Shown: positions 35,945 through 45,087, counted from the first letter of the stretch. The stretch is DNA of 64,000 nucleotides from an uncultured Porphyromonadaceae bacterium (GCA_947253625.1 CAMYAB010000001.1:124001-188000), one strand, 5' to 3'. The notes: a model not told the origin generated them from the sequence alone. Translations and numbers: made by a program.

Positions 35945-37105
35945 TTAGAATGAAAGGGTTACGGTCAATCTGAGAGTGTTATTTAGTGGAGAGTTGGGGC
36001 GATCCGCGAGGAAATACGAAACATCAAACTTAACAAACTCATATACAATACCAGCTCCCATTGATAGCCCACCATTTGTGCCACTCATGGCGTTCTGAAA
36101 ATGATAGCCAACACGCGCCGTAAGACGCTCCGCGTATGTATACTCGGCCCCCATAGCAAAGCTCATCTCCTTGAGTTCTCCGATGAAGCCTCTTGGATTG
36201 TCCCCCCATGAGCCAAATAAAGCTTTTAGGATGCTTTGACTATAGTATTTTTCTTTGTCTTTCTGTCCTCCTGTACCGATAGGAAATATTGGAACCATTA
36301 GTTTGGTCGCCTCTGTATAGACGCCCAATTGGTGGATGCTAGATATTTGGGTGTCTACCCCTACTCCAACCCGAAAGACGGCAGGAGAGAAGAGGTAAGT
36401 CTTGCCATCATCATGAGTGAGTTTGCCTCCAATGTTATTTGTGGCAATGGCTGCCTGTACCATTGCATTATGGTTTGCTATATTCACAGGAGCTCTGTAT
36501 GTGAGTGATAGATCACAAAGGATAGTCTGTGCTTTGCTAGTCACTTGATTGACGGAAAAGTTATAATCGGAGACTCCATATCTAAGTGCCACCCCAGCAC
36601 TCCAATATGGATGCATCCTCAGTGCATATCCGATATCTGCACCGAACTCATAGGGGTGTACCGGTACTGGATTTGCAACTCCATTAGGAAACGTAATAGC
36701 TTTTCCGATGTTGAAATAGCGCAAAGAGCCTGAAAGTGTATGTCGCAACCCTGTTGCATCCTCAAAACTATAGTAGCCTGATAGATATGAAATATTCATA
36801 TCCTTAAAGAGATCAGGCATCCATGGTGTATAGGATAATGAAATGCCCCAAGTATTTGAAATAAACCCCATTTTGGACATATTGTGGCATATGCCAAATG
36901 CATCTGCGTTTGTAGCAACAGCAACATTTCCCATACCAGTACTACGGGCATCAGGTGAAACAGATAATGCAGGTAAGCCTACAATGATAGGTGACCAATA
37001 TTTGTCTTGGGGCGCAGATCCCATCTGAGAGTCTTGAGAAAAAGCGGTCGTGCAAATAAATAGTGAGCAAGCTGTTGTATGAATAAGTGCCTTGATGGAG
37101 TACAT
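35945..37105 (-). CDS. porV: PorV (LptO) family outer-membrane protein, type IX secretion
   Basis: A 386-aa outer-membrane barrel with signal peptide (HTTACSLFICTTAFSQ). It is recognised as PorV/LptO by LPALSVSPDARSTGMGNVAVATNADA at the mature start (shown here only in outline) and by LSLSYTPWMPDL-type sequence (GISLSYTPWMPDL). Repeated amphipathic strands end in a terminal Phe (LRLTVTLSF). In the type IX system PorV shuttles cargo with a C-terminal signal to the PorU sortase. porU, which I recall beside porV in P. gingivalis, is not next to it here. The upstream neighbour is a FAH-like gene eight bases away. Confidence 0.88.
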   Translation of the reverse strand: MYSIKALIHTTACSLFICTTAFSQDSQMGSAPQDKYWSPIIVGLPALSVSPDARSTGMGNVAVATNADAFGICHNMSKMGFISNTWGISLSYTPWMPDLFKDMNISYLSGYYSFEDATGLRHTLSGSLRYFNIGKAITFPNGVANPVPVHPYEFGADIGYALRMHPYWSAGVALRYGVSDYNFSVNQVTSKAQTILCDLSLTYRAPVNIANHNAMVQAAIATNNIGGKLTHDDGKTYLFSPAVFRVGVGVDTQISSIHQLGVYTEATKLMVPIFPIGTGGQKDKEKYYSQSILKALFGSWGDNPRGFIGELKEMSFAMGAEYTYAERLTARVGYHFQNAMSGTNGGLSMGAGIVYEFVKFDVSYFLADRPNSPLNNTLRLTVTLSF

Positions 37106-37113
37106 ATGTGTTT

Positions 37114-37728
37114 TTATTTTATCACAGAGTTTAGGATTAGGTGATCATCTGTGGTACTGTACAGATGTTGCATAGGGGCTGATGCCGGTGTAAATGTGTC
37201 AACCAGTGGGAATGCAATACAGTCCCCCATTTTCATTAGATAGTAGCAACTGAGTATTGCTATCGTTTGATGAATGTGTCCAAGAGACACTACACTCTGA
37301 TGGATAATTGCTTCTCCTTCTATTGGCTCGTCCTGGTTATTTAGCATGACGTGTCGAATGGTATCGGGAAATTCTTCCTGGGGGAAAAACCGTGATATCG
37401 CCAAGGAGCCGTCAAAGTTGTAAGCTAATGATGGATCCAGGCCAAGTGCTGAAGTCGCTCGATAATATTGGAGGTCTACAAAGCTTACTCCGAGGGCTAA
37501 TTCATGGTAGTATTTATGTGCATAGCACTCTTGTATAGACTTTCCTGCTTTGGAAAGGCGTACAACAAGAACTGGTACAAAATGCATATCAGAACTCCAA
37601 GTCGGCGTGTATAGTGTCTTGCCTGAATTGGTGATCGCATTGTCGGATCGCATGAAAAAATTGCCTATCGGATATTCTGTCCGCCTAGGTGCTCCAAGGA
37701 GAGTATACTCGGTACAAAATATCTTCAT
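37114..37728 (-). CDS. FAH-fold protein with lost metal ligands
   Basis: A 204-aa protein matching the small fumarylacetoacetate-hydrolase family of Bacteroidetes. The key stretch SGKTLYTPTWSSDMHFVPVL corresponds to the family strand in which a His is followed by two metal-binding Glu (HxExE). Here those positions are Val51 and Val53. The third ligand Asp, expected in the GxDxTARD-like region, is also missing (GVSFVDLQ, with a two-residue deletion). Mg-dependent catalysis is therefore unlikely, so the protein is a probable pseudoenzyme. Its stop and start are almost contiguous with rex and porV, so all three are probably co-transcribed. Confidence 0.7.
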   Translation of the reverse strand: MKIFCTEYTLLGAPRRTEYPIGNFFMRSDNAITNSGKTLYTPTWSSDMHFVPVLVVRLSKAGKSIQECYAHKYYHELALGVSFVDLQYYRATSALGLDPSLAYNFDGSLAISRFFPQEEFPDTIRHVMLNNQDEPIEGEAIIHQSVVSLGHIHQTIAILSCYYLMKMGDCIAFPLVDTFTPASAPMQHLYSTTDDHLILNSVIK

Positions 37729-38370
37729 TTAGGCCAGCAACTCTCTCATCCGGTTATACATGACTGCTAGGTGTGAATACATAGATGTGTTTTGGACCAC
37801 TACGGTATCAGGAACGATGATTCGAAATGGCGTGAAATTCCAAATGGCTTCAATTCCGATTCCAACGATCGTATTGGTAACTGCTTGCGCCACATCTACA
37901 GGAACCGTAAGGATACCGATATTGACATCTAGAGACTTCTTTTGCTCAAGATCTTCAAGAGGATACACAGGCACACCGTGAATCGTGGTGTTCGTTAGCT
38001 CTGGATCTATATCAAATCCTGCAACAACTTCAAGCCCGTATTGGGAAAGACCTTTGTCTTGTAGCAGTGCCGCACCTAGATTTCCCACCCCAAATATATA
38101 TGCTTTATGATGGCCGGTAAATCCAAGGAACCGTTCCAATACGTGGACCATCTCTTCGACATCGTATCCGACACGAGTTTTCCCAGAAATGTCAACAAAT
38201 GATAGATCTTTTGCCACAAGTGCTGAGTCCACACCAATACTTTTGGCAATATTTGTACTAGAAACGACTCGTTCTCCTCGTGAACTCAACAGTTTCACAT
38301 AGGCTAAATACCATGGTAACCGACGAAGAACAGGTTCTGGGACTTGATGTGCTTTCTTATTTGCTGCCAT
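37729..38370 (-). CDS. rex: Redox-sensing transcriptional repressor Rex
   Basis: Winged-helix repressor that senses the NADH/NAD+ ratio. The N-terminal DNA-binding domain (RLPWYLAYVKLLSSRGERVVS through DSALVAKDLSFV) is followed by the Rossmann motif YIFGVGNLGAALL. Length is 213 aa. A -7-like TATATTTG lies upstream at 38426-38433. The stop abuts the FAH-like gene start. I did not find a clear Rex operator (TTGTGAA-N4-TTCACAA) at its own promoter. Confidence 0.93.
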   Translation of the reverse strand: MAANKKAHQVPEPVLRRLPWYLAYVKLLSSRGERVVSSTNIAKSIGVDSALVAKDLSFVDISGKTRVGYDVEEMVHVLERFLGFTGHHKAYIFGVGNLGAALLQDKGLSQYGLEVVAGFDIDPELTNTTIHGVPVYPLEDLEQKKSLDVNIGILTVPVDVAQAVTNTIVGIGIEAIWNFTPFRIIVPDTVVVQNTSMYSHLAVMYNRMRELLA

Positions 38371-38425
38371 CGAGAAGTATATGGATTCTACTATTGTTTT
38401 TTACGAGATGCTGGATATTTACGCA

Positions 38426-38433
38426 CAAATATA
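38426..38433 (-). promoter_or_regulatory. -7 element for rex
   Basis: Minus-strand TATATTTG, a perfect TAnnTTTG, 55 bases before the rex ATG. The adjoining CTAAAAGGGCCTTTTG contains a near-palindrome. Confidence 0.5.
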
Positions 38434-38447
38434 TACAAAAGGCCCTT

Positions 38448-39767
38448 TTAGTTATACCTTAGCCATTTTAGTAGCTCTTTGAGAGTAGGCTTTTTCCCAT
38501 ACATTAGGAGTCCGGTTCTAAATATTCGAGCAGCAGCCCATACCAAAAAGGCAGTCGAAACAGCTGTAATTAAACAAGATAGGGCCAGTTGCCACAATGG
38601 GGGATCAAATGGTAGGCGAACCATCATTACGAAGGGTGCTAAAAATGGGATAAAAGAACCCCACAAAGTTAGAGGACCATCTGGATTGTCCATTGAGTAT
38701 AGTGCTCCATAAAAGCCAAACACCATGAAAATCATAACAGGACCGATGAATTGCTGTACATCCTCGTCACTATCGGTTGCAGCTCCAAGTGCCGCAAATA
38801 TAGATGCGTATGAGACGTAAGCACAGATGAAATAAAAGACAAACGCAAATAAAATTCCGGTGAAGTTGAAGGACATCATCGGTTCAATGATACCCTGTAC
38901 ATCGGTAGCATCAAAATTTCCTGTTGATATCACATTGGTCTGAAGTTGACTAAGGTTGAGCGTAATGGAACTAAGGAAAACCCCTTGTAGGACGACAAAA
39001 GCAACAATCAGAAATATGCCCCATATGAGGACCTGTGTCAACCCTAAGGCGCCAATGGCCATAATTTTAGCTGATAGTAAGGTTGTTGGTTTGACGGATG
39101 AAGAAATAATCTCAACAATGCGATTCTTTTTTTCCTCAGTAACGCTACTCATCACCATACTACCATATATAGTGACAAAGAAAAAGATTGAAAAATTGAA
39201 TACCTGACCGACAACAGTAGCCAATAGAGTTGATGACTGCTTTTCCTTGCCATCATTGAACCATTGGACGGACGAGATGTTGAGTGCAACATTCGTATCT
39301 TCAAGGATCTTGTCTAAGTTGGGGATATTATACGATGCAATTTTCTCACTACGCAATTTAGCTTTCAATATACGACTCAGTTCATCTCGCAAACGATTAG
39401 GAATAGAAGTATGCGAAAAGATCGTAATGGCATCAGGATTATCCAACAAGTCGTTGTTTATAAGAACTACTGCATAAATATCGTCAGGGCTATTGCGATA
39501 CTCTTCCAAGCTTGCATTGGCATCCTTGAAGACAAAGCCATCTGCGTTATCTGCACCTTCACTGGCTATTGTCTTGAAGTATTTTCCGGTTTGATCAAGT
39601 ATCACGACTTGTTTTTCTGATGTGTCACGTAATCCTAGCCCAAGGAGCATCGGGACTACTATAATGGCAATCATCAATATAGGGCTAAGTATAGTGATCA
39701 AGACAAATGATTTCTTCTTAACCCTCTCTATATATTCTCGCTTAAATACAATCCAAAACTTCTCCAT
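38448..39767 (-). CDS. ABC-2 type exporter permease (NatB-like)
   Basis: A 439-aa inner-membrane protein. One N-terminal membrane segment (SFVLITILSPILMIAIIVVPML) precedes a large extracytoplasmic domain of about 150 residues, followed by five or six further segments (FSIFFFVTIYGSMVMSSV, LIWGIFLIVAFVVLQGVF and others). The motif SSVTEEKKNRIVEIISSSV is typical of the ABC-2 NatB family. It follows its ATPase by eight bases. The substrate (sodium, drug or lipid) cannot be told from sequence. Confidence 0.88.
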   Translation of the reverse strand: MEKFWIVFKREYIERVKKKSFVLITILSPILMIAIIVVPMLLGLGLRDTSEKQVVILDQTGKYFKTIASEGADNADGFVFKDANASLEEYRNSPDDIYAVVLINNDLLDNPDAITIFSHTSIPNRLRDELSRILKAKLRSEKIASYNIPNLDKILEDTNVALNISSVQWFNDGKEKQSSTLLATVVGQVFNFSIFFFVTIYGSMVMSSVTEEKKNRIVEIISSSVKPTTLLSAKIMAIGALGLTQVLIWGIFLIVAFVVLQGVFLSSITLNLSQLQTNVISTGNFDATDVQGIIEPMMSFNFTGILFAFVFYFICAYVSYASIFAALGAATDSDEDVQQFIGPVMIFMVFGFYGALYSMDNPDGPLTLWGSFIPFLAPFVMMVRLPFDPPLWQLALSCLITAVSTAFLVWAAARIFRTGLLMYGKKPTLKELLKWLRYN

Positions 39768-39774
39768 AATTTGG

Positions 39775-40698
39775 CTATTTCTTTTTTACTGCATCAAGAA
39801 ATATTTCATTCATGCTTGGTAGGACCTCTTCAAAGTATATGATGTTCCCCCATTGAGTACACAGTTGTATTATTTCATTTGAGGTCAATGATTGGTTGTT
39901 TTCCAAAAGTAGACTTGTGCGACCATACTCATCGGAAATCAGACTATTTATGGTAAAGTGGTTGCTCGAAGCATCCGAAATGGTTGGGGTGGAGTCATAA
40001 ATGACTTTGTAGATATTTCCCTTATAACTTTCTCTCACACTCTGGACTGTACCCTGCAATACAACTTTTGATTGGTTAATAAGCGTAAGATTGTCGCATA
40101 GGTCTTCCACACTTTGCATGTTGTGTGTAGAGAAAATCAGAGTATGCCCATTTTCTCTTAGCCGAAAAATTTCGTCTTTGAGGATTTCCACATTGATAGG
40201 GTCAAATCCACTAAATGGCTCATCAAATATAAGCAACTTAGGTTCATGAATGACGGTACAGATAAACTGAACCTTTTGTGCCATTCCTTTCGAAAGTTCG
40301 GATACCCTTTTATTCCACCATGGCATGATCTCCATTCTTTCGAACCACACTTGTAATCTTCTTTTTGCCTCTCGCAAGCTGAGCCCTTTTAGCCTGGAAA
40401 GATATATGGCTTGGTCTCCGACTTTCATTTTTCTGTACAAGCCTCGTTCCTCGGGGAGATAACCAATAGAGTCAAGATCTGACCTCGTGAATGGATGCCC
40501 ATCAAATATTACCACACCTGAGTCCGGAGCGGTGATTTGGTTGAGGATACGAATAAGAGTCGTTTTTCCGGCTCCATTTGGCCCCAATAGACCATGAATC
40601 TTTCCTTTTTCTACCGCAAGGCTTACATGATCCAACGCTCGATGGTTCGCATAATCCTTGACAATATCTTTCACCTCCACAATGTACTCACTACTCAT
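39775..40698 (-). CDS. ABC transporter ATP-binding protein (NatA-like)
   Basis: A 307-aa ATPase with Walker A GPNGAGKTTLIR, Q-loop region IGYLPEERGLY, signature SELSKGMAQKVQF, Walker B LLIFDEPFSGFDP and the H-loop STHNM. An extra C-terminal domain of about 90 residues follows, as in NatA-type exporters. It energises the permease encoded downstream. Its start overlaps the dnaG stop by eight bases, placing an exporter in the primase transcript. Confidence 0.92.
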   Translation of the reverse strand: MSSEYIVEVKDIVKDYANHRALDHVSLAVEKGKIHGLLGPNGAGKTTLIRILNQITAPDSGVVIFDGHPFTRSDLDSIGYLPEERGLYRKMKVGDQAIYLSRLKGLSLREAKRRLQVWFERMEIMPWWNKRVSELSKGMAQKVQFICTVIHEPKLLIFDEPFSGFDPINVEILKDEIFRLRENGHTLIFSTHNMQSVEDLCDNLTLINQSKVVLQGTVQSVRESYKGNIYKVIYDSTPTISDASSNHFTINSLISDEYGRTSLLLENNQSLTSNEIIQLCTQWGNIIYFEEVLPSMNEIFLDAVKKK

Positions 40699-42727
40699 CT
40701 CTAAGCACTCTACTATATGGGTTTATGATTCTTTCACCCAATCTTTTTGCTAGTTTATTTTTCAGCTCACACAACCGGGCATATTCCGAAAAAAGCATAG
40801 CTTCCTCATCAGACGATCCTCCGGCATCATTAGCAAAAGAGTATATACGGCCAAGCATTTCAGATATCTTTTTTAGGATCACGTCATACTTATAGCTCAT
40901 TATAACTTGCATTATGCGGTAGCTAATTTGAGCAGCCTGTTTCTCCTCTTCTTCAAATTTACTGTGCATGGAACTCAGGACATAGTCGTCAATCAACATT
41001 TTGGTTGAGTAGTAGGTTATGATCTCATTTTCATGCCACGTTAGATAGCGTTCCGGAGAGAGTCTTGGGTTTTGTTCCAGTTCATCCATGAGTTCATCTA
41101 GTATCTGCTGGAATGTTTTGCTAAGCGTGCCGGTTGTGCGCAGATCTAGCGTCTGATCATAGATAGCCTCTATTACATTTCCACCGATGGTCCCATCGTT
41201 TTTTTGAAAATCCTCAAGCACAAGCATCCCCTCCTTTAGAATATATCTCAATAGTTCTTCCTCAAAAGGGGTGACCGGAGCCTTGATGGTGGCCCGTCTG
41301 CCGGGTGTGTGTGCCTGACTTTTATCATTTGAGGCATCCGAGACATTTTTGTCACTTTCTTGAGTTTCTTGACGTTTGGTTCGCTGTTGCTCCCTCTCCT
41401 TTGCCCTATATCGTTCGTTAACATTCTCGCGACATAGTTCCTCTACTTTCCTGGCTAGAGCATTCACTGTTACCCCCATGAGGTTCGCAATGTTCCCAAT
41501 ATAGATTTCACGGGTCAATTGCTCGGGTATGTGTGCTATTGACTCAGCAAGTTGCTGTACTATGCTCGCTTGAGCTTGGGGAGTATCTCCGAGCTCTTTC
41601 TTGAGCTCTTTTGCCTTAAAAAAGAGCCCATCAACTTCATTTTCTTGGATGTATTCTTCAATAGTTTCACGACTGTGAGTTCGTGCAAAAGAATCAGGGT
41701 CTTCATTTTCTGGAAGCGTGACCACTTGGACGTTCATACTTTTCTCAAGTCCTACATCCAAACCTTTGAGGGCTGCTTTTAGCCCTGCCGCATCACTATC
41801 AAATATCAGCGTCACATTTGGTGTGTAGCGCCTGATCATTTGTACTTGCTCGCCGGTTAGAGCCGTTCCCGAACTTGCAACGACGTTCTTTATTCCCCTT
41901 TGGTGCATTGATAGGACATCCATGTAGCCTTCCACCACCAGACATTTATCGCTTTTCGAAATAGCGTTTTTGGCATGGTATAGTCCATAGAGTTCCCTGC
42001 TCTTGTCGTATAGTATAGATGCCGGGGAGTTGACATACTTACCGGTGTTTTCCTTTTTGACCAGTATTCGTCCTCCAAATCCAACGACACTACCACTTAT
42101 TGAGTGAATCGGATAGATTACTCGATCCCTGTATCGATCAATATAGTCTCCTTTTTGTGTTTTGAGTACAAGGCCGACCTCCTCCATGTCTTCCAAACTC
42201 ATGCCTGCACTCCTTGCTTTCCGGACCATAAAGGTTGAGTCGTTGGGGGAGTATCCAAGCTCAAATTCCTTTATCGTCTCATCCTTGAGACCTCGCTCTC
42301 TGAAATAACTCAGGCCTATACGCCTGCCTTCTGCATCCTGATGGAGGGTCGTTACAAACGCATCTTTGGCAAATGTGTTGACAGCTCTAAGTTCTTCCCG
42401 TTTGTTTTTACGTTCCAGTTGCTCGGGAGTGGCCTCTTTATCCTCTACCGTAATCCCATACTTTCGACCCAAGTATTTGATTGCTTCAGGAAATGTCAAG
42501 TGCTCATGCTTCATTATGAAAGTCAGCGGATTGCCACCCTCACCGCAAGAGAAGCACTTACATATGTTACGTGATGGAGAGACGCTAAACGATGGCCTTG
42601 TATCATCGTGAAAGGGGCAAAGACCGACATAGTCTTTCCCTTTTCGGTGAAGGGTTACGAAGTCACTGACGACATCAACAATCTCAGCTCGATCAATAAC
42701 CTTATCTATGGTTGATCTGTCAATCAT
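40691..42727 (-). CDS. dnaG: DNA primase
   Basis: Synthesises RNA primers at the replication fork. The N-terminal CHC2 zinc finger is GLCPFHDDTRPSF with CFSCGEGG. The TOPRIM domain shows VVEGYMDVLSMHQRG and TLIFDSDAAG. A charged linker (YRAKEREQQRTKRQETQ) separates the catalytic core from the C-terminal helicase-binding region. Length is 678 aa. A -7-like TATCTTTG lies 28 bases upstream. The ABC exporter genes follow and overlap it. Confidence 0.96.
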   Translation of the reverse strand: MIDRSTIDKVIDRAEIVDVVSDFVTLHRKGKDYVGLCPFHDDTRPSFSVSPSRNICKCFSCGEGGNPLTFIMKHEHLTFPEAIKYLGRKYGITVEDKEATPEQLERKNKREELRAVNTFAKDAFVTTLHQDAEGRRIGLSYFRERGLKDETIKEFELGYSPNDSTFMVRKARSAGMSLEDMEEVGLVLKTQKGDYIDRYRDRVIYPIHSISGSVVGFGGRILVKKENTGKYVNSPASILYDKSRELYGLYHAKNAISKSDKCLVVEGYMDVLSMHQRGIKNVVASSGTALTGEQVQMIRRYTPNVTLIFDSDAAGLKAALKGLDVGLEKSMNVQVVTLPENEDPDSFARTHSRETIEEYIQENEVDGLFFKAKELKKELGDTPQAQASIVQQLAESIAHIPEQLTREIYIGNIANLMGVTVNALARKVEELCRENVNERYRAKEREQQRTKRQETQESDKNVSDASNDKSQAHTPGRRATIKAPVTPFEEELLRYILKEGMLVLEDFQKNDGTIGGNVIEAIYDQTLDLRTTGTLSKTFQQILDELMDELEQNPRLSPERYLTWHENEIITYYSTKMLIDDYVLSSMHSKFEEEEKQAAQISYRIMQVIMSYKYDVILKKISEMLGRIYSFANDAGGSSDEEAMLFSEYARLCELKNKLAKRLGERIINPYSRVLRDE

Positions 42728-42754
42728 TTCAAGGCGTGGAAACCAACTACACTA

Positions 42755-42762
42755 CAAAGATA
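42755..42762 (-). promoter_or_regulatory. -7 element for dnaG
   Basis: Minus-strand TATCTTTG matches TAnnTTTG, 28 bases before the dnaG ATG. Confidence 0.5.
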
Positions 42763-42814
42763 CCGAAAAATAGAAATGATTTCCCCATAAATTTAGAGGC
42801 GCACTATCCGCTGT

Positions 42815-44068
42815 TTATCGGGTGGGTTTGATACAGAGTATCTCGCGTATATCGGTTGTGAAGTTTTGAGTTTTGTGGTTGTGTCGGGTAATGCCATCGA
42901 GTATATGGGGATCACGGATCGCCATGAAGAGGGCCTCTCTACCATATTTCTCAGAGAAGAGTTTACTGAGTTGTTGTATTTCTTTTTCCTTTAGTCGCTC
43001 TTCGGAATAAAAGGAAAGGCGACTGCCAGAGTTTTCCATTTCCGTAGCTATAATCCCAGCTTTTTTGAAGGGACAGTCAGGCTTGTAGAGCCTATCTAAT
43101 AGAGCTTTGAGTACTGGAGCAAGATCAGACAAATTATTTGTCGGGGTGTCCAGTTTTATTCTTGCTTCCGGGAAGTATTGTTTTTGCTTATCATTATGTC
43201 GATCAGTTTTCAGATAGAGGATAATCGTATTGGCCAGTAGCCCTTTCTTCTGTAGCGATGTGCAGACAATGTCGGCAAACTCCATCATAATCGTATATAA
43301 TTCGTGCTTATCCGAAATAGGGGTACTAAATGATCTACTACGCCTGATACTCATTGTTGTGGTGGGGTCGAGTTTGATGCGCTCAACACCTTTTAATTCG
43401 TAGTAGGTATCCAGCCCTGTCGATGTGAAGTTGTGTTTTATCCACCGCGTAGAGCGCCTGGTTAGCTCTTCCGCATTTAGGATGTTGTAGTCTATCATCT
43501 TTTGCAGATTATGTCTGCCAATCCCCCATACATCGTTGATTGGGGTCGCTTTGAGAATGCTACGCGTGAGTTGTGCATCATTCAGTACAAAAACTCCGCC
43601 ATATTCCTCCTGTTTTTTAGCTACATGGTTAGTAATTTTGGCCAAAGTCTTCGTGGGAGCAAAGCCTATACTAATCGGGATACCAGTCCCCCTCAACACC
43701 TTCTGTCGCACCTCTTTGCCAATTTGCTCCAACTCTTCGTTGTTGCCAACTTTCACAAAACATTCATCAATAGAGTAAATTTCTTGTTGGGGCATGGTAT
43801 GTCCAATGATACGCATTACTCGATTGGATAGGTCTCCATATAAAGCATAGTTGCTGGAGCAGACGACAATGTTTTCTTGATCAATGAGCTCCTTGACCTG
43901 AAAAGCAGGTACCCCCATAGGTACTCCGAGCCTTTTTGCCTCATTACTCCTACTAATCACGCATCCATCATTATTTGAGAGGACTACCACTGGCCGCCCT
44001 ACCAGCTCTGGCCGAAAAAGTCTCTCGCAACTCACATAGAAGTTGTTACAATCAATTAAACCGTACAC
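42815..44068 (-). CDS. umuC: Y-family DNA polymerase V subunit UmuC
   Basis: Error-prone translesion polymerase. The catalytic palm has LIDCNNFYVSCERLFRP (first Asp) and YSIDECFV (Asp-Glu). SNNDGCVISRSNEAKRLGVP and the helix-hairpin-helix WGIGRHNLQKM are typical. Length is 417 aa, normal for UmuC. Active-site residues are intact, in contrast to its partner UmuD. Its start overlaps the umuD end by 13 bases, so the pair is co-translated. Confidence 0.94.
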   Translation of the reverse strand: MYGLIDCNNFYVSCERLFRPELVGRPVVVLSNNDGCVISRSNEAKRLGVPMGVPAFQVKELIDQENIVVCSSNYALYGDLSNRVMRIIGHTMPQQEIYSIDECFVKVGNNEELEQIGKEVRQKVLRGTGIPISIGFAPTKTLAKITNHVAKKQEEYGGVFVLNDAQLTRSILKATPINDVWGIGRHNLQKMIDYNILNAEELTRRSTRWIKHNFTSTGLDTYYELKGVERIKLDPTTTMSIRRSRSFSTPISDKHELYTIMMEFADIVCTSLQKKGLLANTIILYLKTDRHNDKQKQYFPEARIKLDTPTNNLSDLAPVLKALLDRLYKPDCPFKKAGIIATEMENSGSRLSFYSEERLKEKEIQQLSKLFSEKYGREALFMAIRDPHILDGITRHNHKTQNFTTDIREILCIKPTR

Positions 44069-44457
44069 TGCCTTTTCTTATTGGGACGGTGAATTATATG
44101 GGTGATAACCCCCCAAAGCATAAGATCCGGAGTAGTCTCAAAAGTATATGAGGCTTGTTCAGGATCCGATGAGGTTAGGAATATGCTACCATTTTTGTCG
44201 TAATGGACGAACTTGATATCAAATGCGCCATTGAGGTAACACACGACCAAGTCATTTTCACAAAATGTGAGCGAACGGTCTATTACGATCAGGTCACTAT
44301 CGTACACCCCGACATCACTGAGCGCATCTCCTTCGATGCGCGCAAAAAAGGTTGTCTCGGGGTGCTGTATTAGCTCTTTGTTGAGGTCTATAGGATTTGT
44401 CGCATGATCAGTGGCGGGCGATGCAAATCCGCTATGCGACATTTCTATGCTTGCCAC
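44056..44457 (-). CDS. umuD: UmuD-like protein without catalytic Ser or N-terminal arm
   Basis: A 133-aa homologue of UmuD from a GTG start (an ATG at residue 6 is the alternative). It aligns with E. coli UmuD with a constant offset of 15 residues. Gly10 corresponds to Gly25 at the self-cleavage site, where the preceding Cys is Ser. Ala45 in GDALSDVG stands where catalytic Ser60 should be. Lys82 matches catalytic Lys97. An in-frame stop six codons upstream excludes a longer N-terminus. The product is therefore close to the processed UmuD' form and should be unable to self-cleave. Partner UmuC appears intact. Confidence 0.88.
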   Translation of the reverse strand: MASIEMSHSGFASPATDHATNPIDLNKELIQHPETTFFARIEGDALSDVGVYDSDLIVIDRSLTFCENDLVVCYLNGAFDIKFVHYDKNGSIFLTSSDPEQASYTFETTPDLMLWGVITHIIHRPNKKRQCTV

Positions 44458-44502
44458 AGGTTTTCGTAGTTTTTATACTTTGTATCAGTCTCATCTCTGA
44501 CA

Positions 44503-44510
44503 CAAAGATA
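44503..44510 (-). promoter_or_regulatory. -7 element for umuDC
   Basis: Minus-strand TATCTTTG, 45 bases before the umuD start. About 25 bases further upstream lies TTCCT-N7-AGGAA, a 5+5 inverted repeat that could be an operator. No LexA-type box was recognised. Confidence 0.45.
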
Positions 44511-44616
44511 CTGCATCTTCACCTAAGAGTTCCTTTTTGTCAGGAATAAAAACAATGACCTCTTCTCAACAGATATCAGATCGGCTTTGAACGTCACTAC
44601 CACCCCCAGGCTAACT

Positions 44617-45072
44617 CTACTCGTTATTTTTTTTCGAAGCAGGAAGAAGCACCTCATAGGTGTTGTCGTCATAATAGATGATGACCTTCTCTACCTGTTT
44701 TTTTGAGAAAGGAGCAATGCCACTGTCCACAATATTGCCCCCAACAACGTTGTCAACAGCCTCTCCGGGCCCTGGTGACGTGGTCTGCTGTGTGGGAACG
44801 ACCTCACGAAATAGAGGAATTGATCGCTCTCGTTCTTCTTGAATTCTAGCTACGGAAGTGAGCATCGGTCCAACACCGTTGAGTAACCACTCTGCTTCGT
44901 AGTTTGGAAAAGCGGCAAGTATCTTGTCGACCACCTCCGAGCTGGCATTATTTCTTCCGGTCAAGACATGACTGAGTGTGGAAGTCTTTATACCTGTTCG
45001 GGTTGAAAAATCCACTTGACTAAGTCCTTCTCGGGTAATTATGCTTTTTATTCGTTCTTTGGTTGTGCTCAT
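44617..45072 (-). CDS. XRE-family helix-turn-helix regulator
   Basis: A 151-aa DNA-binding protein. The HTH occupies residues about 5-60 (GLSQVDFSTRTGIKTSTLSH then VLTGRNNAS), followed by YEAEWLLNGVGPML, a common extension in Bacteroidetes phage-type and chromosomal XRE regulators. The C-terminal half is a proline/glycine-containing linker and a short strand region; no LexA-type peptidase domain is present. It lies upstream of umuDC in the same direction, and several dyads surround its promoter, so autoregulation and control of umuDC are plausible but unproven. Confidence 0.82.
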   Translation of the reverse strand: MSTTKERIKSIITREGLSQVDFSTRTGIKTSTLSHVLTGRNNASSEVVDKILAAFPNYEAEWLLNGVGPMLTSVARIQEERERSIPLFREVVPTQQTTSPGPGEAVDNVVGGNIVDSGIAPFSKKQVEKVIIYYDDNTYEVLLPASKKNNE

Positions 45073-45087
45073 TTTTTTCCTGTAAAA

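Noticed and set aside
38371..38447. Rex self-operator
   Set aside because: TTGTGAA-N4-TTCACAA is not present upstream of rex; only a -7 element and an AAAAGG/CCTTTT near-palindrome are seen.
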